In this document: in pieces, positions 18,130-28,566 of the stretch
Layout of the letters: each line of letters starts with the position of its first letter
Numbering within the stretch: position 1 is the stretch's first letter
Assembly: GCA_031546845.1 (NCBI GenBank)
Contig: JAVBJT010000005.1
Location: 1-64,000, forward strand
Direction: 5' to 3'
Length of the DNA stretch: 64,000 bases
Source: Azoarcus sp031546845
GTDB lineage: Bacteria; Pseudomonadota; Gammaproteobacteria; Burkholderiales; Rhodocyclaceae
Translations under genes and position numbers: made by a program
Notes under the pieces: generated by a model
Told to the model about the DNA's origin: nothing
Seen by the model: the letters and a program-made list of their open reading frames with translations, nothing else
Databases searched by the model: none

Positions 18130-18942
18130 CTAAGCAGGAACGCCAAGAATCACGCTGGACGCCTTGAAGATGGCTGCCGCCGCCTTGCCCACGGCAAGCT
18201 CAAGCGATTGGCTGCTTTCGTTGGTGACGATCGCCGCGACGGAACCGCCGCCGGGCAGATCGATGACAACCTCGGTATTGACCGCGCCCGGCACGATCCG
18301 CGATATCTTGCCGCTCAGGCGATTGCGGGCGGAAAAGCGGGCATCCTTGTCGTCGGTGACGACGATGATCGACGACGACTTGATCAACGCGAAGACCTCC
18401 GCCCCTATATCCAGATCGAGCTCCACGGTGCTTTGGCGGGTGACGATGGCGACGATCTTTTGGCCGCCGGCCGTTTCGAGTTCGACCTCGTCGTTGACCG
18501 CCCCCTGGGTAATGTGGGTGACTTTGCCGAGAAATTGGTTACGCGCGCTGGTTTTCATACTCATCCTTCCAATGAACAGATAATCCTCGACGATTCCTTG
18601 CGCCTGCCGGCTGAGCTGGTCGATGAAACGGCGATGCTCGCGCTGGATCGTCCCAAAATTTTCAATCAATTGCTTGCCGCGTTGGGTCAGTTGCGTTCCG
18701 CCGCCGCCCTTGCCCCCGGTCGTTCGTTCGACCAGCGGTTCGCCCGCGAGATTGTTCATCGCGTCGATGGCGTCCCACGCGGCCTTGTAGCTCATCTTCA
18801 TCGCCTTCGCGGCGTGGGTGATCGAGCCGCATTCGGCGATTCTCGACAGCAGCTCGATGCGGCCCGCGCCGCCGAAGCTTTTCTCCCCGATGGTGATCCA
18901 GACCGAGCCGTGCAGCGCGATGGGCGGTTCTTTCGATTCCAT
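18130..18942 (-). CDS. modE: Molybdate-responsive transcriptional regulator ModE
   Basis: Molybdate sensor that binds DNA when loaded and represses modABC. The N-terminal winged helix-turn-helix spans about residues 12-100 (GRIELLSRIAECGSITHAAKAMKMSYKAAWDAIDAMNNLAGEPLVER). Two Mop/TOBE domains follow: SARNQFLGKVTHITQGAVNDEVEL at about 130-197 and SARNRLSGKISRIVPGAVNTEVVI at about 203-268. Length is 270 aa, as in E. coli (262). It is the last gene downstream of modA-modB-modC on the same strand, 60 bases after modC, so it may be autoregulated through the ModE box upstream of modA. Confidence 0.96.
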   Translation of the reverse strand: MESKEPPIALHGSVWITIGEKSFGGAGRIELLSRIAECGSITHAAKAMKMSYKAAWDAIDAMNNLAGEPLVERTTGGKGGGGTQLTQRGKQLIENFGTIQREHRRFIDQLSRQAQGIVEDYLFIGRMSMKTSARNQFLGKVTHITQGAVNDEVELETAGGQKIVAIVTRQSTVELDLDIGAEVFALIKSSSIIVVTDDKDARFSARNRLSGKISRIVPGAVNTEVVIDLPGGGSVAAIVTNESSQSLELAVGKAAAAIFKASSVILGVPA

Positions 18943-19002
18943 GGTTTTCCCTGCTTTGTTGTCGGAATAGGCCGAAGCATAACGACGATGCTTAAAAAAG
19001 CG

Positions 19003-19728
19003 CTATCCCGCCATGGCGGCAGCCTCTACGCTTTCCACTCTGTTTTCGATCATGCCGTCGCGCAGGAACAGCACTTGGCCGCCAAATGCCTCCGCATCTT
19101 CTGGGTCGTGCGTGATCAGCATCATTGGAATGCGCAGGTCGCGCTGCAGTTCGTCCAGTTCGCGGCGCATCGTGGTGCGCAGTGCGGGGTCGAGCGCGGC
19201 GAACGGTTCATCGAGCAGCAAGGCGCGCGGTTGTGCGACCAGCGCGCGCGCCAGCGCCACGCGCTGGCGCTGGCCGCCGGATAACTCGCCGGGCAGTTGA
19301 TGCGCGAGCTGCGCCAGGCTGAAGGTCCGCAGCCAATGCTCGACGCGTTCGTCGCGCCCGCGCGAGCGTGGATTGAACATGCCGCAGGTGAGGCCGAAGC
19401 CGATGTTCTGACGCACATCCAAATGCGGAAACAATGCGTAATCCTGGAATACGTAGGCCACCTTGCGCGCCTGTGGCGCGAGATCGATCCGCGCGCCAGC
19501 ATCGAACAAGGCCGAGCCATTGAGGCGGATGTGGCCGCCGTCGGGCCGCAACAGGCCGGCGATGGCCTTCAGCGTCAGGCTTTTCCCCGAGCCGGAAGGG
19601 CCGAAGATGACGATGCGCTGACTGTCCGAGACGAATTTTGTCCGCAGATGGAAAACACGCTGGCCGGAGCGCAGGGTTTTGCGGATGTCGAGATCGATCT
19701 GCACGCGCCGTTCCATGTCAGGCTGCAT
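19003..19728 (-). CDS. modC: Molybdate ABC transporter ATP-binding protein ModC (short, no Mop domain)
   Basis: ATPase that powers molybdate import. Walker A is GPSGSGKS at 43-50, the Q-loop is at YVFQDYALFPHL, the signature LSGGQ at 149-153, Walker B LLLDEP at 170-174 and the switch His in LITHDPEDA. The protein ends at 241 aa, immediately after the ATPase domain. E. coli ModC is about 350 aa and carries a C-terminal Mop (molybdate-binding) domain that is absent here. It begins 3 bases after the modB stop, so it is tightly coupled. Confidence 0.94.
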   Translation of the reverse strand: MQPDMERRVQIDLDIRKTLRSGQRVFHLRTKFVSDSQRIVIFGPSGSGKSLTLKAIAGLLRPDGGHIRLNGSALFDAGARIDLAPQARKVAYVFQDYALFPHLDVRQNIGFGLTCGMFNPRSRGRDERVEHWLRTFSLAQLAHQLPGELSGGQRQRVALARALVAQPRALLLDEPFAALDPALRTTMRRELDELQRDLRIPMMLITHDPEDAEAFGGQVLFLRDGMIENRVESVEAAAMAG

Positions 19729-19731
19729 CGC

Positions 19732-20403
19732 TCAGCGTTGCCCCGTGCGCCCGGGCGCGAGTTTTCCCGCCGTCAGCAGTATGGTGATGCACACCAGCGA
19801 TGTGATGAGAACCAGCGTGTTCGCCAGCCTGTCTTCTCCTGCCTGGACGGCTTCGTACACGGCGATGGATAGCGTTTGCGTCTTGCCGGGGATGCTGCCC
19901 GCCACCATCAGCGTGGCGCCGAATTCGCCCAGCGCGCGGGCGAAGGCCAGCAGCACGCCGGCCAGAATGCCGCGCCACGCCAGCGGTAGCGTGACGCGGA
20001 AGAAAACCCCCCATTCCGGCACGCCCAGCACCCGCGCTGCTTGTTCCAGTTGGCTGTCCACCGCCTCGAAGGCCGCGCGCGCGGGTTTGAATACGAGCGG
20101 AAAAATGACGATGGCTGCGGCGATGACCGCACCCTGCCAAGTGAATATCAGATTGATGCCGAAGTGCTCTTGCAGCCAAGCGCCAAGCCAGCCGCGCCGC
20201 CCCACGAGCACCAGCAGGTAATAGCCTAGCACCGTGGGCGGCAGCACCATGGGCAGCGTCAGCAGGGTATCGAGCAGATCGCGCCCTGGAAAGCGCAGGC
20301 GCGCCAGCGCGAAGCCGGTGCCGACACCGGCCACCAGTGCGATCAGCGTGGCCCAGCCCGCGACCTTCAAGGAGAGAAAAAGCGCCGTCCATGCGGGTTC
20401 CAC
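19732..20403 (-). CDS. modB: Molybdate ABC transporter permease ModB
   Basis: Inner-membrane channel of the molybdate importer. Five to six TM helices and the EAA-type loop (EQAARVLGVPEWGVFFRVTLPLAWRGILAG) are seen, plus the family start WTALFLSLKVAGWATL and ARALGEFGATLMVAGSIPGKTQTL. No ATG fits the family N-terminus. The frame is open further upstream but that part overlaps modA out of frame and is not protein-like. A GTG at 20403 (VEPAWTALFLSL) gives 223 aa, close to E. coli ModB (229), and was chosen. It lies about 40 bases after the modA stop. Confidence 0.92.
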   Translation of the reverse strand: MEPAWTALFLSLKVAGWATLIALVAGVGTGFALARLRFPGRDLLDTLLTLPMVLPPTVLGYYLLVLVGRRGWLGAWLQEHFGINLIFTWQGAVIAAAIVIFPLVFKPARAAFEAVDSQLEQAARVLGVPEWGVFFRVTLPLAWRGILAGVLLAFARALGEFGATLMVAGSIPGKTQTLSIAVYEAVQAGEDRLANTLVLITSLVCITILLTAGKLAPGRTGQR

Positions 20404-20443
20404 GCTGCCGATCCGCTTTAGATAGCTGTTGGAAAAGGGTGGG

Positions 20444-21214
20444 TCATGGTTTTTGGAAACCGTATTTGCCGAGAATTTCCTGCCCGTCCGGCGACAGCAC
20501 GAAGGCGATGAAGCGCTGTGCCTCCGTGGCATTCGCGCTGCCGTTCAGTGTGGCGATGGGGTAGAGGATGGCGACGTCGAGCGGGACGCTCAGCGCCACC
20601 TTGACCTTGTCCGGCATGGCCGCCGCGTCGGTGGAGTAGACAAAGCCGGCGTCGACTTCGCCGCGCGTCACGTAATCGAGGGATTGGCGCACGTTTTGCG
20701 TATTCACGGCCTTGCTTTGCACCGCTGGCCACAGCTTCGCCGCTTCCAGCGCACGTTGGGTATAACGCCCCACCGGCACGCTGGCTGGATTGCCGATAGC
20801 GACGCGCTGGACGTCGGCTTTGGCCAGGTCGTCCAGCCGCGCCAGCGTCCGCTGGCTGTCGGCGGGTACGATCAGCACCAGGCTGTTGCGCACAAAATCG
20901 CGCCGCCCGTCCGCCGCCACCAGGCCTTTCCGCACGGCCATGTCCATCGTTTCCTGGTCGGCCGAGGCGAAGATATCGACCGGCGCGCCTTTTTCGATCT
21001 GTTGCAACAGCGCTCCGGATGCGCCGAAGTTGAGCAGTACCTTGGTGTCCGGGTGCCGCGCCTCGTAACGTTGCGCAATATCCTTGAAGGCGTTGGTCAG
21101 GCTGGCGGCGGCGGAAACGGTCAACTCGCTGGCTTGGGCCATGAGGGAGGCGGTGGCGAGCATGATCGCCGCCAGCATGGGCTTGGCACGCTTAAGGTGC
21201 ATGAGCGGACTCAT
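20444..21214 (-). CDS. modA: Periplasmic molybdate-binding protein ModA
   Basis: Binds molybdate or tungstate in the periplasm and delivers it to ModBC. The ATG at 21214 has GGAGGA about 10 bases upstream. A signal peptide (MLAAIMLATASLMAQA|S) precedes ELTVSAAASLTNAFKDIAQRYEA. The ligand-site serines lie in SAAASL and FGASGALLQQIEKGAPVDIFASAD. The later motifs are NPASVPVGRYTQRAL and GEVDAGFVYSTDA. Length is 256 aa, normal. First gene of modABC-modE; a ModE operator lies just upstream. Confidence 0.96.
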   Translation of the reverse strand: MSPLMHLKRAKPMLAAIMLATASLMAQASELTVSAAASLTNAFKDIAQRYEARHPDTKVLLNFGASGALLQQIEKGAPVDIFASADQETMDMAVRKGLVAADGRRDFVRNSLVLIVPADSQRTLARLDDLAKADVQRVAIGNPASVPVGRYTQRALEAAKLWPAVQSKAVNTQNVRQSLDYVTRGEVDAGFVYSTDAAAMPDKVKVALSVPLDVAILYPIATLNGSANATEAQRFIAFVLSPDGQEILGKYGFQKP

Positions 21215-21248
21215 AGGTGTTCATCCTCCGGCAACAAGCTTTCCGCGA

Positions 21249-21276
21249 ATCGAGATATAGGATTATATATAACGAT
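21249..21276. promoter_or_regulatory. ModE operator (molybdate box) upstream of modA
   Basis: Two half-sites, ATCGAGATATA (21249-21259) and TATATAACGAT (21266-21276), are separated by 6 bases. The second is the exact E. coli ModE half-site and the first matches its complement at 9 of 11 positions. It lies about 35 bases before the modA start codon, where bound ModE-molybdate would block transcription. Established motif; match seen directly. Confidence 0.9.
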
Positions 21277-21396
21277 ACCGTAACGATGAGTGGGAATGTT
21301 TGATTGGCATCAAAGGCTGGAAATATCGCGGCCAAGCGCTTTCCGCGGGGTTCGTGCCACGGGAGAAAAGGCGTGCCGCTCGCTGAACGGGATGCC

Positions 21397-21600
21397 TTAT
21401 CTTTGGGTGCCAGGTTTAAGCCAGTGGTAAGCGACCACGGCGATAAGAAAGCCCAGCGTGAGCCACGATATGAAATCCCAGATGCCGTCGCCCAATAGCG
21501 CGGAAAGCAGGCCGATAAGGGTAAATGCGGCTAGCAGTAGAGGCATCGCAAAAACTTGCCGCAGGGTTTTGGGTGTTGTCGTACCGCCGTGCCGCTTCAC
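21397..21600 (-). CDS. Small two-helix membrane protein
   Basis: A 67-aa protein with two hydrophobic segments (VFAMPLLLAAFTLIGLLSALLG and FISWLTLGFLIAVVAYHWL) and a basic N-terminus. Its ATG overlaps the stop of the PepSY gene by four bases (ATGA), so it is translationally coupled and likely a real member of that operon. Similar small proteins often trail PepSY/siderophore-receptor operons, but no function is known. Confidence 0.7.
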   Translation of the reverse strand: MKRHGGTTTPKTLRQVFAMPLLLAAFTLIGLLSALLGDGIWDFISWLTLGFLIAVVAYHWLKPGTQR

Positions 21601-22775
21601 GATTCATGACTCTCGGCAACAGCGACAGAGGCTGGCAGCGGTGTGGTGGAGGTTTCCCTTGTAGGGTGGGTAGCCGGCTTCTTGTGCCGCGACAGCCATA
21701 GATACAGGCCGCTGCCCAGTACGATGATGGTAACGATGTCCAGTATCGCCCAGAGCCATTGCAGGGGCATGCCGCCGTAATCGCCAAAATGCAGGGGCTG
21801 CGAAATAAGCAAGGCATTCATGTACCACGGCGGGTCGCGGCTGTCGGATAGCTGTATGGTCAGCGCGTCGACCAGGATTGGTTTGAGCAGGCGTGAAGTA
21901 ACGGCGGTATTGCCGTTCATGAATACCGCATGGTGGTGCGGGCTGGAAAACGCGGTGCCGGGCATGGCGATGAAATGGACGTTCATGTCGGGCGCGGCTT
22001 TGCGCGCGACTTCCAATGTACGGTCGAGCGATCCCATGTCTTGCCGGGCGGGCAGGGGTTTGCCCGCGTAAGGGGCGACCATGCTGCTCAGTTCGTGGGT
22101 CTGCCAGTAGCCGATGATGGGCATGGCCAGGGTATTGATGGTGCCGGTGAGCCCGACGACGATAGCCCATGTAAGCGTGACGATGCCGGTGAGGTTATGC
22201 AGGTCCAGCCATTTCGTGCGGGTTTTGCGGTGCTTGCGCACCGTGCCGAAGTCGAGCCGCCGCATGAACGGGGAATAAACAACGATGCCGGAAACAATGG
22301 AGGCGGCGAATACAAGCCCCATCAGGCCCAGAAACAGCTCGCCCCACAGGTTGGTAAACATGTCCACATGCAGGCGGCGCATGGTGTAGATGAAGGTATC
22401 GGAAATCAGCGGTTCGCCGAGCACGGTTGCCGTGCGGGCGTCGAGCACCAGGGTATGGCTTTGATTGGGGTCGGTGGCGGGGGTGGCCGCCATGATGATC
22501 CGGACGGTATCGGGTTCGTCCTCTTCCCAGACGATGTACTGAATGGCGTCGTCCGGCCGTTGAGCATACGCGGCGGCGGCGAGCCGATCCGTGCTGGCGC
22601 GAGGGGTGTCGGCGGGCATTGCCGGGGCGCCGATTTCATTGCCCAGCATGCGGTCGATCTCATGGTGAAAGATCAGCGGCAAGCCTGTTACGCACAACAA
22701 AAGCATGAATAGAGTGCAAACGAGGCTGGTCCATTTATGGATGAAGCTCCAGCGCTTGATTGTCGCGGTGTTCAT
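21597..22775 (-). CDS. PepSY-associated TM helix domain protein (iron-uptake linked)
   Basis: Inner-membrane protein of the PepSY_TM family (392 aa). It begins with the family signature RWSFIHKWTSLVCTLFMLLLCVTGLPLIFHHEID. Four TM helices are seen, with two periplasmic PepSY-like segments and the conserved LHNLTGIVTLTWAIVVGLTG and LHFGDYGGMPLQWLWAILDIVTIIVLGSGLYLWL. Histidines in the helices (HKW, LHVDM, LHNL) could ligate heme; members are often proposed to act as ferric-siderophore reductases. It lies 170 bases downstream of the TonB-dependent receptor in the same direction. Confidence 0.88.
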   Translation of the reverse strand: MNTATIKRWSFIHKWTSLVCTLFMLLLCVTGLPLIFHHEIDRMLGNEIGAPAMPADTPRASTDRLAAAAYAQRPDDAIQYIVWEEDEPDTVRIIMAATPATDPNQSHTLVLDARTATVLGEPLISDTFIYTMRRLHVDMFTNLWGELFLGLMGLVFAASIVSGIVVYSPFMRRLDFGTVRKHRKTRTKWLDLHNLTGIVTLTWAIVVGLTGTINTLAMPIIGYWQTHELSSMVAPYAGKPLPARQDMGSLDRTLEVARKAAPDMNVHFIAMPGTAFSSPHHHAVFMNGNTAVTSRLLKPILVDALTIQLSDSRDPPWYMNALLISQPLHFGDYGGMPLQWLWAILDIVTIIVLGSGLYLWLSRHKKPATHPTRETSTTPLPASVAVAESHES

Positions 22776-22817
22776 GCTGTTATTTATGTCCGGTTCGGGC
22801 GCGCAAGATCGGCTGAT

Positions 22818-22918
22818 ACGGATTTGCCTTCAACCGTATAACTTCGTTGGGTCGCCTTGTCGTGCTACAGCACTGTCTTCGGCTCCCCGCCTTGTTATCC
22901 GGTTGAATGCAAACCCGT
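22818..22918. repeat. Imperfect long inverted repeat between receptor and PepSY genes
   Basis: A 25-base arm at 22818-22842 and its complement at 22894-22918 match at 22 of 25 positions, around a loop of about 50 bases. No coding sequence covers it. It could be a mobile intergenic repeat (MITE- or REP-like) or an attenuating stem-loop inside the operon that lowers expression of the PepSY gene relative to the receptor. Confidence 0.7.
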
Positions 22919-22945
22919 GTGGAGGCGTGCGTGCCCGCCATGCGA

Positions 22946-25120
22946 TCACCACATGTATTTGGCCGTAAAGGTGACGGTTCGCGGGTTGCCGTAGTAGCAC
23001 CAGGCGGCCCCGTTGCAGGCGGCGACGTAGCGCTTGTCGGCCAGGTTGTTGCCGTTGAGCTGGAAGCGCCACGGGCCGAGGTCGTAGTGGATGACCGCGT
23101 CGAACAAGGTGTAGGACGATGCCTGCCATTCGTTGTAGGCGTCGCCATAGGTTTCGCCCACGTAACGGACGCCGCCGCCCAGGCCGAAGCCGCTCAAGGG
23201 GCCTTGCAGAAAGGTGTAGTCCGCCCACAGGGAGGCCTGGTTTTTCGGCACCAGCGCGACCTGCTTGCCGAGGGCGAGCGGATCGGTCGATTCCTTGACC
23301 TCGCTGTCGGTGTAGGCATAGGACGCAATCAGGTTGAGGCCGGGCATCGGTACAAATTTGCCTTCGATCTCGACGCCGCGAATTTCTATCTTGCCTTGCT
23401 GCACGCTATTGAAAGCATGCACGGGGTCGACCGTCAGCACGTTTTTCTGCGTGATGTCGTAGGCGGCAATCGTCAGCAGACTGCGGCTGCCCTTGGGCTG
23501 GTATTTGACGCCCAACTCAACCTGTTCGCCGGTTGTCGGCTTGAAGGGGTTGCCGCCGTAATCCGTGCCAAGGGTGGGCTGGAAGGATTGCGAGTAGGCG
23601 ATGTACGGCGCAATGCCGTTGTCGAATACATAGTTCAACCCGACACGGCCCGAGAATTCGTCGTCGTCCTGGTTTGTCTTCGTGCCGGCCAATACGTTGT
23701 CCGTTTTGGTGCGAACCCAGTCCTGACGCCCGCTGAGCGTTAGAACCCAGTTGTTCCATTGGATCTGGTCTTGAAGATAGACGCCGGTCTGCCGTTGCTT
23801 CTGAATGGTGTGCGAGCTGTCGGGCGGCGTGACGACGAGGCTGCCATAGACGGGATTGAAGATATCCAGCGGCGGCCCGTCGCTGTAACCCCAGGAGTAA
23901 TCGTTCTTGCCGTCGCCATACTCCAGGCCGATCAAGACGGTATGGGTGACCGTGCCGGTTTTGAAGTCGGCCTGCAACTGGTTGTCCACCGTGAACATCT
24001 TGCTCTTTTCGTAGGGCGTGTAGACGAAGCGGTCGAGCGTGCGCAGGTCGTCTTCCAGCCCGTTGCCCGATACGGTGCGGTGGTCGACGCGGGTATCGGC
24101 ATACCGCAGGTTCTGGCGAAATGCCCAGACGTCGTTGAAGCGGTGCTCGAAAATATAGCCGGCCGAGGCCATGTGCTTCTTGTAGTAGTCGTAATCCGGC
24201 TCGCCGATAAAGCGCGAACGGGGAATCTTGCCGTAAGGGTTGGACAGCAAGGTGCCTTGCGCGGGCAAAAAGCCGCTGGTCGTGGCGGTGTCGGCGTATT
24301 GCACGCGCGCGAGCAGGGTCAGCGAGGTATTTTCGTCGGGCTGCCAGGTCAGGGCCGGGGCCAGGAAAGAGCGCTCGTCATCGACGTAATCGACGGTACT
24401 GTCGCCCTGGCGGGCCAAGCCTGTCAGGCGGTAGCTCCACACGCCTTCCGGGTCGAGCGGACCGGTCATGTCGAAAAAGCCCTCCGCTTCGCCGTGCGAT
24501 CCGAATGACATGCCGGCCTCGCCGGATTTTTCCGGGCTCGGGCGCTTGCTGACCATATTGACCATGCCGCCAGGGGGCATCTGACCATAGAGAACGGAAG
24601 AGGGCCCCTTGAGGATGTCGATGCGCTCTAGGCCATAGGTTTCGATGCGCGTGACACCCGTCCACACGCCATTGGGCATGGCCATGCCGTCGAGGAAGCG
24701 CGCGGGGGAGAAGCCGCGAACCGTCAGCCAGTCGGTGCGCGCGTCGAAACCGTAGTTGCCTCCCACCACGCCGGCCGAGTAGCGCACGGCTTCGTCTAGG
24801 CCCTGCGCGCCTTGATCCTCCATCTGCTCCTTGGTGATGACCGTGACGGCCTGGGGCGTGCCCAGCAAGGGCGTGTCGGTTTTAGTCCAGGTTGCGCTGC
24901 GCTTGGCGACGATGCTGTGCGCCGGGCCATCGGCCTTTTCGCCCGCGGCGCGGACTTGCACTTCCGGTAATACGTTACCGTCCGATTGTGCGGCTGTTTC
25001 CTGAGCAAAAACGGAGCCGGTCGATAAAGCGGCAGCCAGGAATGTCAGCGGAAAAAGACGGTGTGGTGTTGTGCGGCGGATTGTTTGCGCGGAACCCAGG
25101 TTGTGTTGAGACACGCCCAT
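22946..25120 (-). CDS. TonB-dependent siderophore receptor
   Basis: Outer-membrane ferric-siderophore importer energised by TonB (724 aa). A signal peptide ends at GSVFAQ|ET. The plug domain shows GTPQAVTVITKEQMEDQGAQGLDEAVRYSAGV, TVRGF and RIDILKGPSSVLYGQMPPGGMVNMVSKRP. The C-terminal 22-strand barrel ends in the aromatic-terminated strand RTVTFTAKYMW. The pattern is FhuA/FoxA-like (hydroxamate type), but the ligand cannot be assigned. A cysteine pair sits in the last periplasmic turn (AACNGAAWCYYGNP). It is the first gene of an operon with the PepSY and small membrane proteins and has a Fur box about 120 bases upstream. Confidence 0.94.
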   Translation of the reverse strand: MGVSQHNLGSAQTIRRTTPHRLFPLTFLAAALSTGSVFAQETAAQSDGNVLPEVQVRAAGEKADGPAHSIVAKRSATWTKTDTPLLGTPQAVTVITKEQMEDQGAQGLDEAVRYSAGVVGGNYGFDARTDWLTVRGFSPARFLDGMAMPNGVWTGVTRIETYGLERIDILKGPSSVLYGQMPPGGMVNMVSKRPSPEKSGEAGMSFGSHGEAEGFFDMTGPLDPEGVWSYRLTGLARQGDSTVDYVDDERSFLAPALTWQPDENTSLTLLARVQYADTATTSGFLPAQGTLLSNPYGKIPRSRFIGEPDYDYYKKHMASAGYIFEHRFNDVWAFRQNLRYADTRVDHRTVSGNGLEDDLRTLDRFVYTPYEKSKMFTVDNQLQADFKTGTVTHTVLIGLEYGDGKNDYSWGYSDGPPLDIFNPVYGSLVVTPPDSSHTIQKQRQTGVYLQDQIQWNNWVLTLSGRQDWVRTKTDNVLAGTKTNQDDDEFSGRVGLNYVFDNGIAPYIAYSQSFQPTLGTDYGGNPFKPTTGEQVELGVKYQPKGSRSLLTIAAYDITQKNVLTVDPVHAFNSVQQGKIEIRGVEIEGKFVPMPGLNLIASYAYTDSEVKESTDPLALGKQVALVPKNQASLWADYTFLQGPLSGFGLGGGVRYVGETYGDAYNEWQASSYTLFDAVIHYDLGPWRFQLNGNNLADKRYVAACNGAAWCYYGNPRTVTFTAKYMW

Positions 25121-25240
25121 GATGTGCTGAAGCCTTCTGTATGAAATAAGCGGGTTTAAATGCAGGTTCGTGGGGGTGTGTTTTATTCTTTCTCCCTGCC
25201 CCCGGCGATAACCGCCGGGTATTATACATACAGAACTAAT

Positions 25241-25255
25241 TAATAATCGTTATCA
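25241..25255 (-). promoter_or_regulatory. Fur box upstream of the siderophore receptor
   Basis: On the minus strand TGATAACGATTATTA matches the 7-1-7 Fur consensus TGATAATNATTATCA at 12 of 14 informative positions. It lies about 120 bases upstream of the receptor start, consistent with iron repression. A perfect 7-bp hairpin (CCCGGCG/CGCCGGG, near 25200-25219) sits between it and the gene. It could in principle also affect the divergent selO gene. Confidence 0.8.
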
Positions 25256-25421
25256 GTAGCATCATCAGTCAAAATGACGTGCTTTCGTATTCGATGATGC
25301 ATTTCAGATAGGGGGAGGATTGACGGAGCGCTTCCGCGAGAACCAACGCGGCGAGGACGGTTCTGATGTGACAATCCACCTTCCATTTCATGTTCCATCG
25401 AATGCCAAAGTGCCGCCGACG

Positions 25422-26981
<1,560 letters not shown>

Positions 26982-27110
26982 ATTTGACGGTTTTTATCGC
27001 GATTTTTTCTTGCCCGCGGGTATAGTCATGCCGGATCGCGCACCCATGCTGCGGGTTGCGGTCAAGGTGGGGCGCGATGTCTTCTTTAATGGCGATGGAA
27101 TGCAATCATC

Positions 27111-27665
27111 ATGATTTTGACAAGATGGCTGACAGCATTGTTGTTGTGCGTTGCAAGCGGCGTGGCGTGCGCGGCAACGTATTCGAACGGATTGCTGGCG
27201 CTCGACATTCCCGATGGTTTCGAGGGGCCAGTACAGGAGTCGCCCAGCCCGGAGGCCAGCCTCGTGGGCTATGTGAAGCGTGCCCCTGGCGATGAGGCCG
27301 GAACGCTGCTGCAAATTTCCGTTTACGAATTCAGCCAGGCATCCGGCCAGAAACCGGATGAGATGCCGGAGGATCGGCGAATCGCCGCCACCGACCGTTA
27401 TCTGGCGCAGTTTTTGGGTGGGGTTGAAAAGCAGCGCAAAGCTTTTGTGCGCTCACCCGTTACGCATCTTCAGCTTGGCGGTCTGCCGGCGTCCCGCATA
27501 CATTGGAGCGGCATCGCCGATGGCAAGCCGATGTCCGGAACGATGTACTGCGTTTTGCTCGGCAGCCGCGTAGTCAGCTTTCACACGCAGGCGCCCAAGG
27601 ATGCGCCGAAAGAAAATCTGCTTGAGGCGCGGCGGGCGATCGAGGCGGTGAAGTTCAACAAATAA
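27111..27665 (+). CDS. Secreted protein of unknown function
   Basis: A 184-aa protein with a clear signal peptide (MILTRWLTALLLCVASGVACA|AT). The mature part (YSNGLLALDIPDGFEGPVQES...) looks like a small soluble periplasmic domain of alternating strands ending in ARRAIEAVKFNK, as seen in several conserved hypothetical periplasmic proteins. No catalytic motif is visible. It is alone between selO and the convergent aae operon. A GC-poor stretch with candidate promoter (26982-27110) precedes it. Confidence 0.75.
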   Translation: MILTRWLTALLLCVASGVACAATYSNGLLALDIPDGFEGPVQESPSPEASLVGYVKRAPGDEAGTLLQISVYEFSQASGQKPDEMPEDRRIAATDRYLAQFLGGVEKQRKAFVRSPVTHLQLGGLPASRIHWSGIADGKPMSGTMYCVLLGSRVVSFHTQAPKDAPKENLLEARRAIEAVKFNK

Positions 27666-27679
27666 CGGGTGAGGGGCTT

Positions 27680-28555
27680 CTAGCGCGCGGCCTGAGGTTT
27701 GACGATCACGGTCGCCGTAATGCCGGCGGCCAATTGCACGCCGTCGGGAATGTGGTCGATGCGAATGCGCACCGGCACGCGCTGCGCCAGGCGGACCCAA
27801 TTGAAGGTCGGATTCACGTCCGCCACCAACTCGCGGCTGGCGGGATTGTCGCGGTCGTAGATCGCGCGGGCGATGCTTTCGACATGGCCTTGCAGGCGTT
27901 CGCCGCTCATCAGTTCCATGTCGACCGGATCGCCGATGCGAATCAGCGGCAATTTCGTTTCCTCGAAGTAGCCGTAGACCCAATAGGAATTCTGATCGAC
28001 AACGGCCATTTTCGCCTCGCCGGCCCGCGCGTAATCGCCGCTGTGCACACTGAGGTTGGTGACGTAGCCGTCGACGGCGGCGCGTACTTGGGTGCGTTCG
28101 AGATTGAGCCGCGCGACGGCCAGTCCGGCCAGTGCGTGATCGTATTCCGCGGCGGCCACGGCGGCGGTGTTACGGGCGTCGTCGAGGCTTTCGCGCGACA
28201 CGACTTCTTTATCCACCGCCGCGCGGCGTTTGGCGTTGATTTGGCGCATCGTCAAGGCCGCTTTGCGGGCGGCGACGAGGGCTTCGGCCTGTTCGACCGC
28301 GAGTCGATAGCTTTCAGGGTCGATTTGCATCAGCAAATCGCCTTTTTTAACGTGCTGGTTGTCGCGCACCGGAATGTTGACGACAAGACCGGACACATCG
28401 GCGGCGACGTTGACGATTTCCGCGCGCACACGGCCGTCGCGCGTCCAGGGCTTGTCCATGTAATCCACCCAGAGGGTACGTCCGAGCCAAATCGCGAGCA
28501 GGAAAACGATCAGGGTCACCAATACGCTGAAGATCCGTCTGAGTCTCTGGTTCAT
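27680..28555 (-). CDS. aaeA: Efflux membrane-fusion protein, AaeA-like (HlyD family)
   Basis: Periplasmic adaptor that links the inner-membrane exporter AaeB to the outer membrane. The start at 28555 gives MNQRLRRIFSVLVTLIVFLLAIWLGRTLW, one N-terminal TM anchor. A biotinyl-lipoyl half motif follows (DGRVRAEIVNVAADVSGLVVNIPVRDNQHVKKGDLLMQIDPESY), then a coiled-coil hairpin and the second lipoyl half (RTQVRAAVDGYVTNLSVHSGDYA). Length is 291 aa, as for AaeA (310). It is the last gene of OMF-aaeB-aaeX-aaeA. Confidence 0.9.
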   Translation of the reverse strand: MNQRLRRIFSVLVTLIVFLLAIWLGRTLWVDYMDKPWTRDGRVRAEIVNVAADVSGLVVNIPVRDNQHVKKGDLLMQIDPESYRLAVEQAEALVAARKAALTMRQINAKRRAAVDKEVVSRESLDDARNTAAVAAAEYDHALAGLAVARLNLERTQVRAAVDGYVTNLSVHSGDYARAGEAKMAVVDQNSYWVYGYFEETKLPLIRIGDPVDMELMSGERLQGHVESIARAIYDRDNPASRELVADVNPTFNWVRLAQRVPVRIRIDHIPDGVQLAAGITATVIVKPQAAR

Positions 28556-28566
28556 GGTGGAATGTT

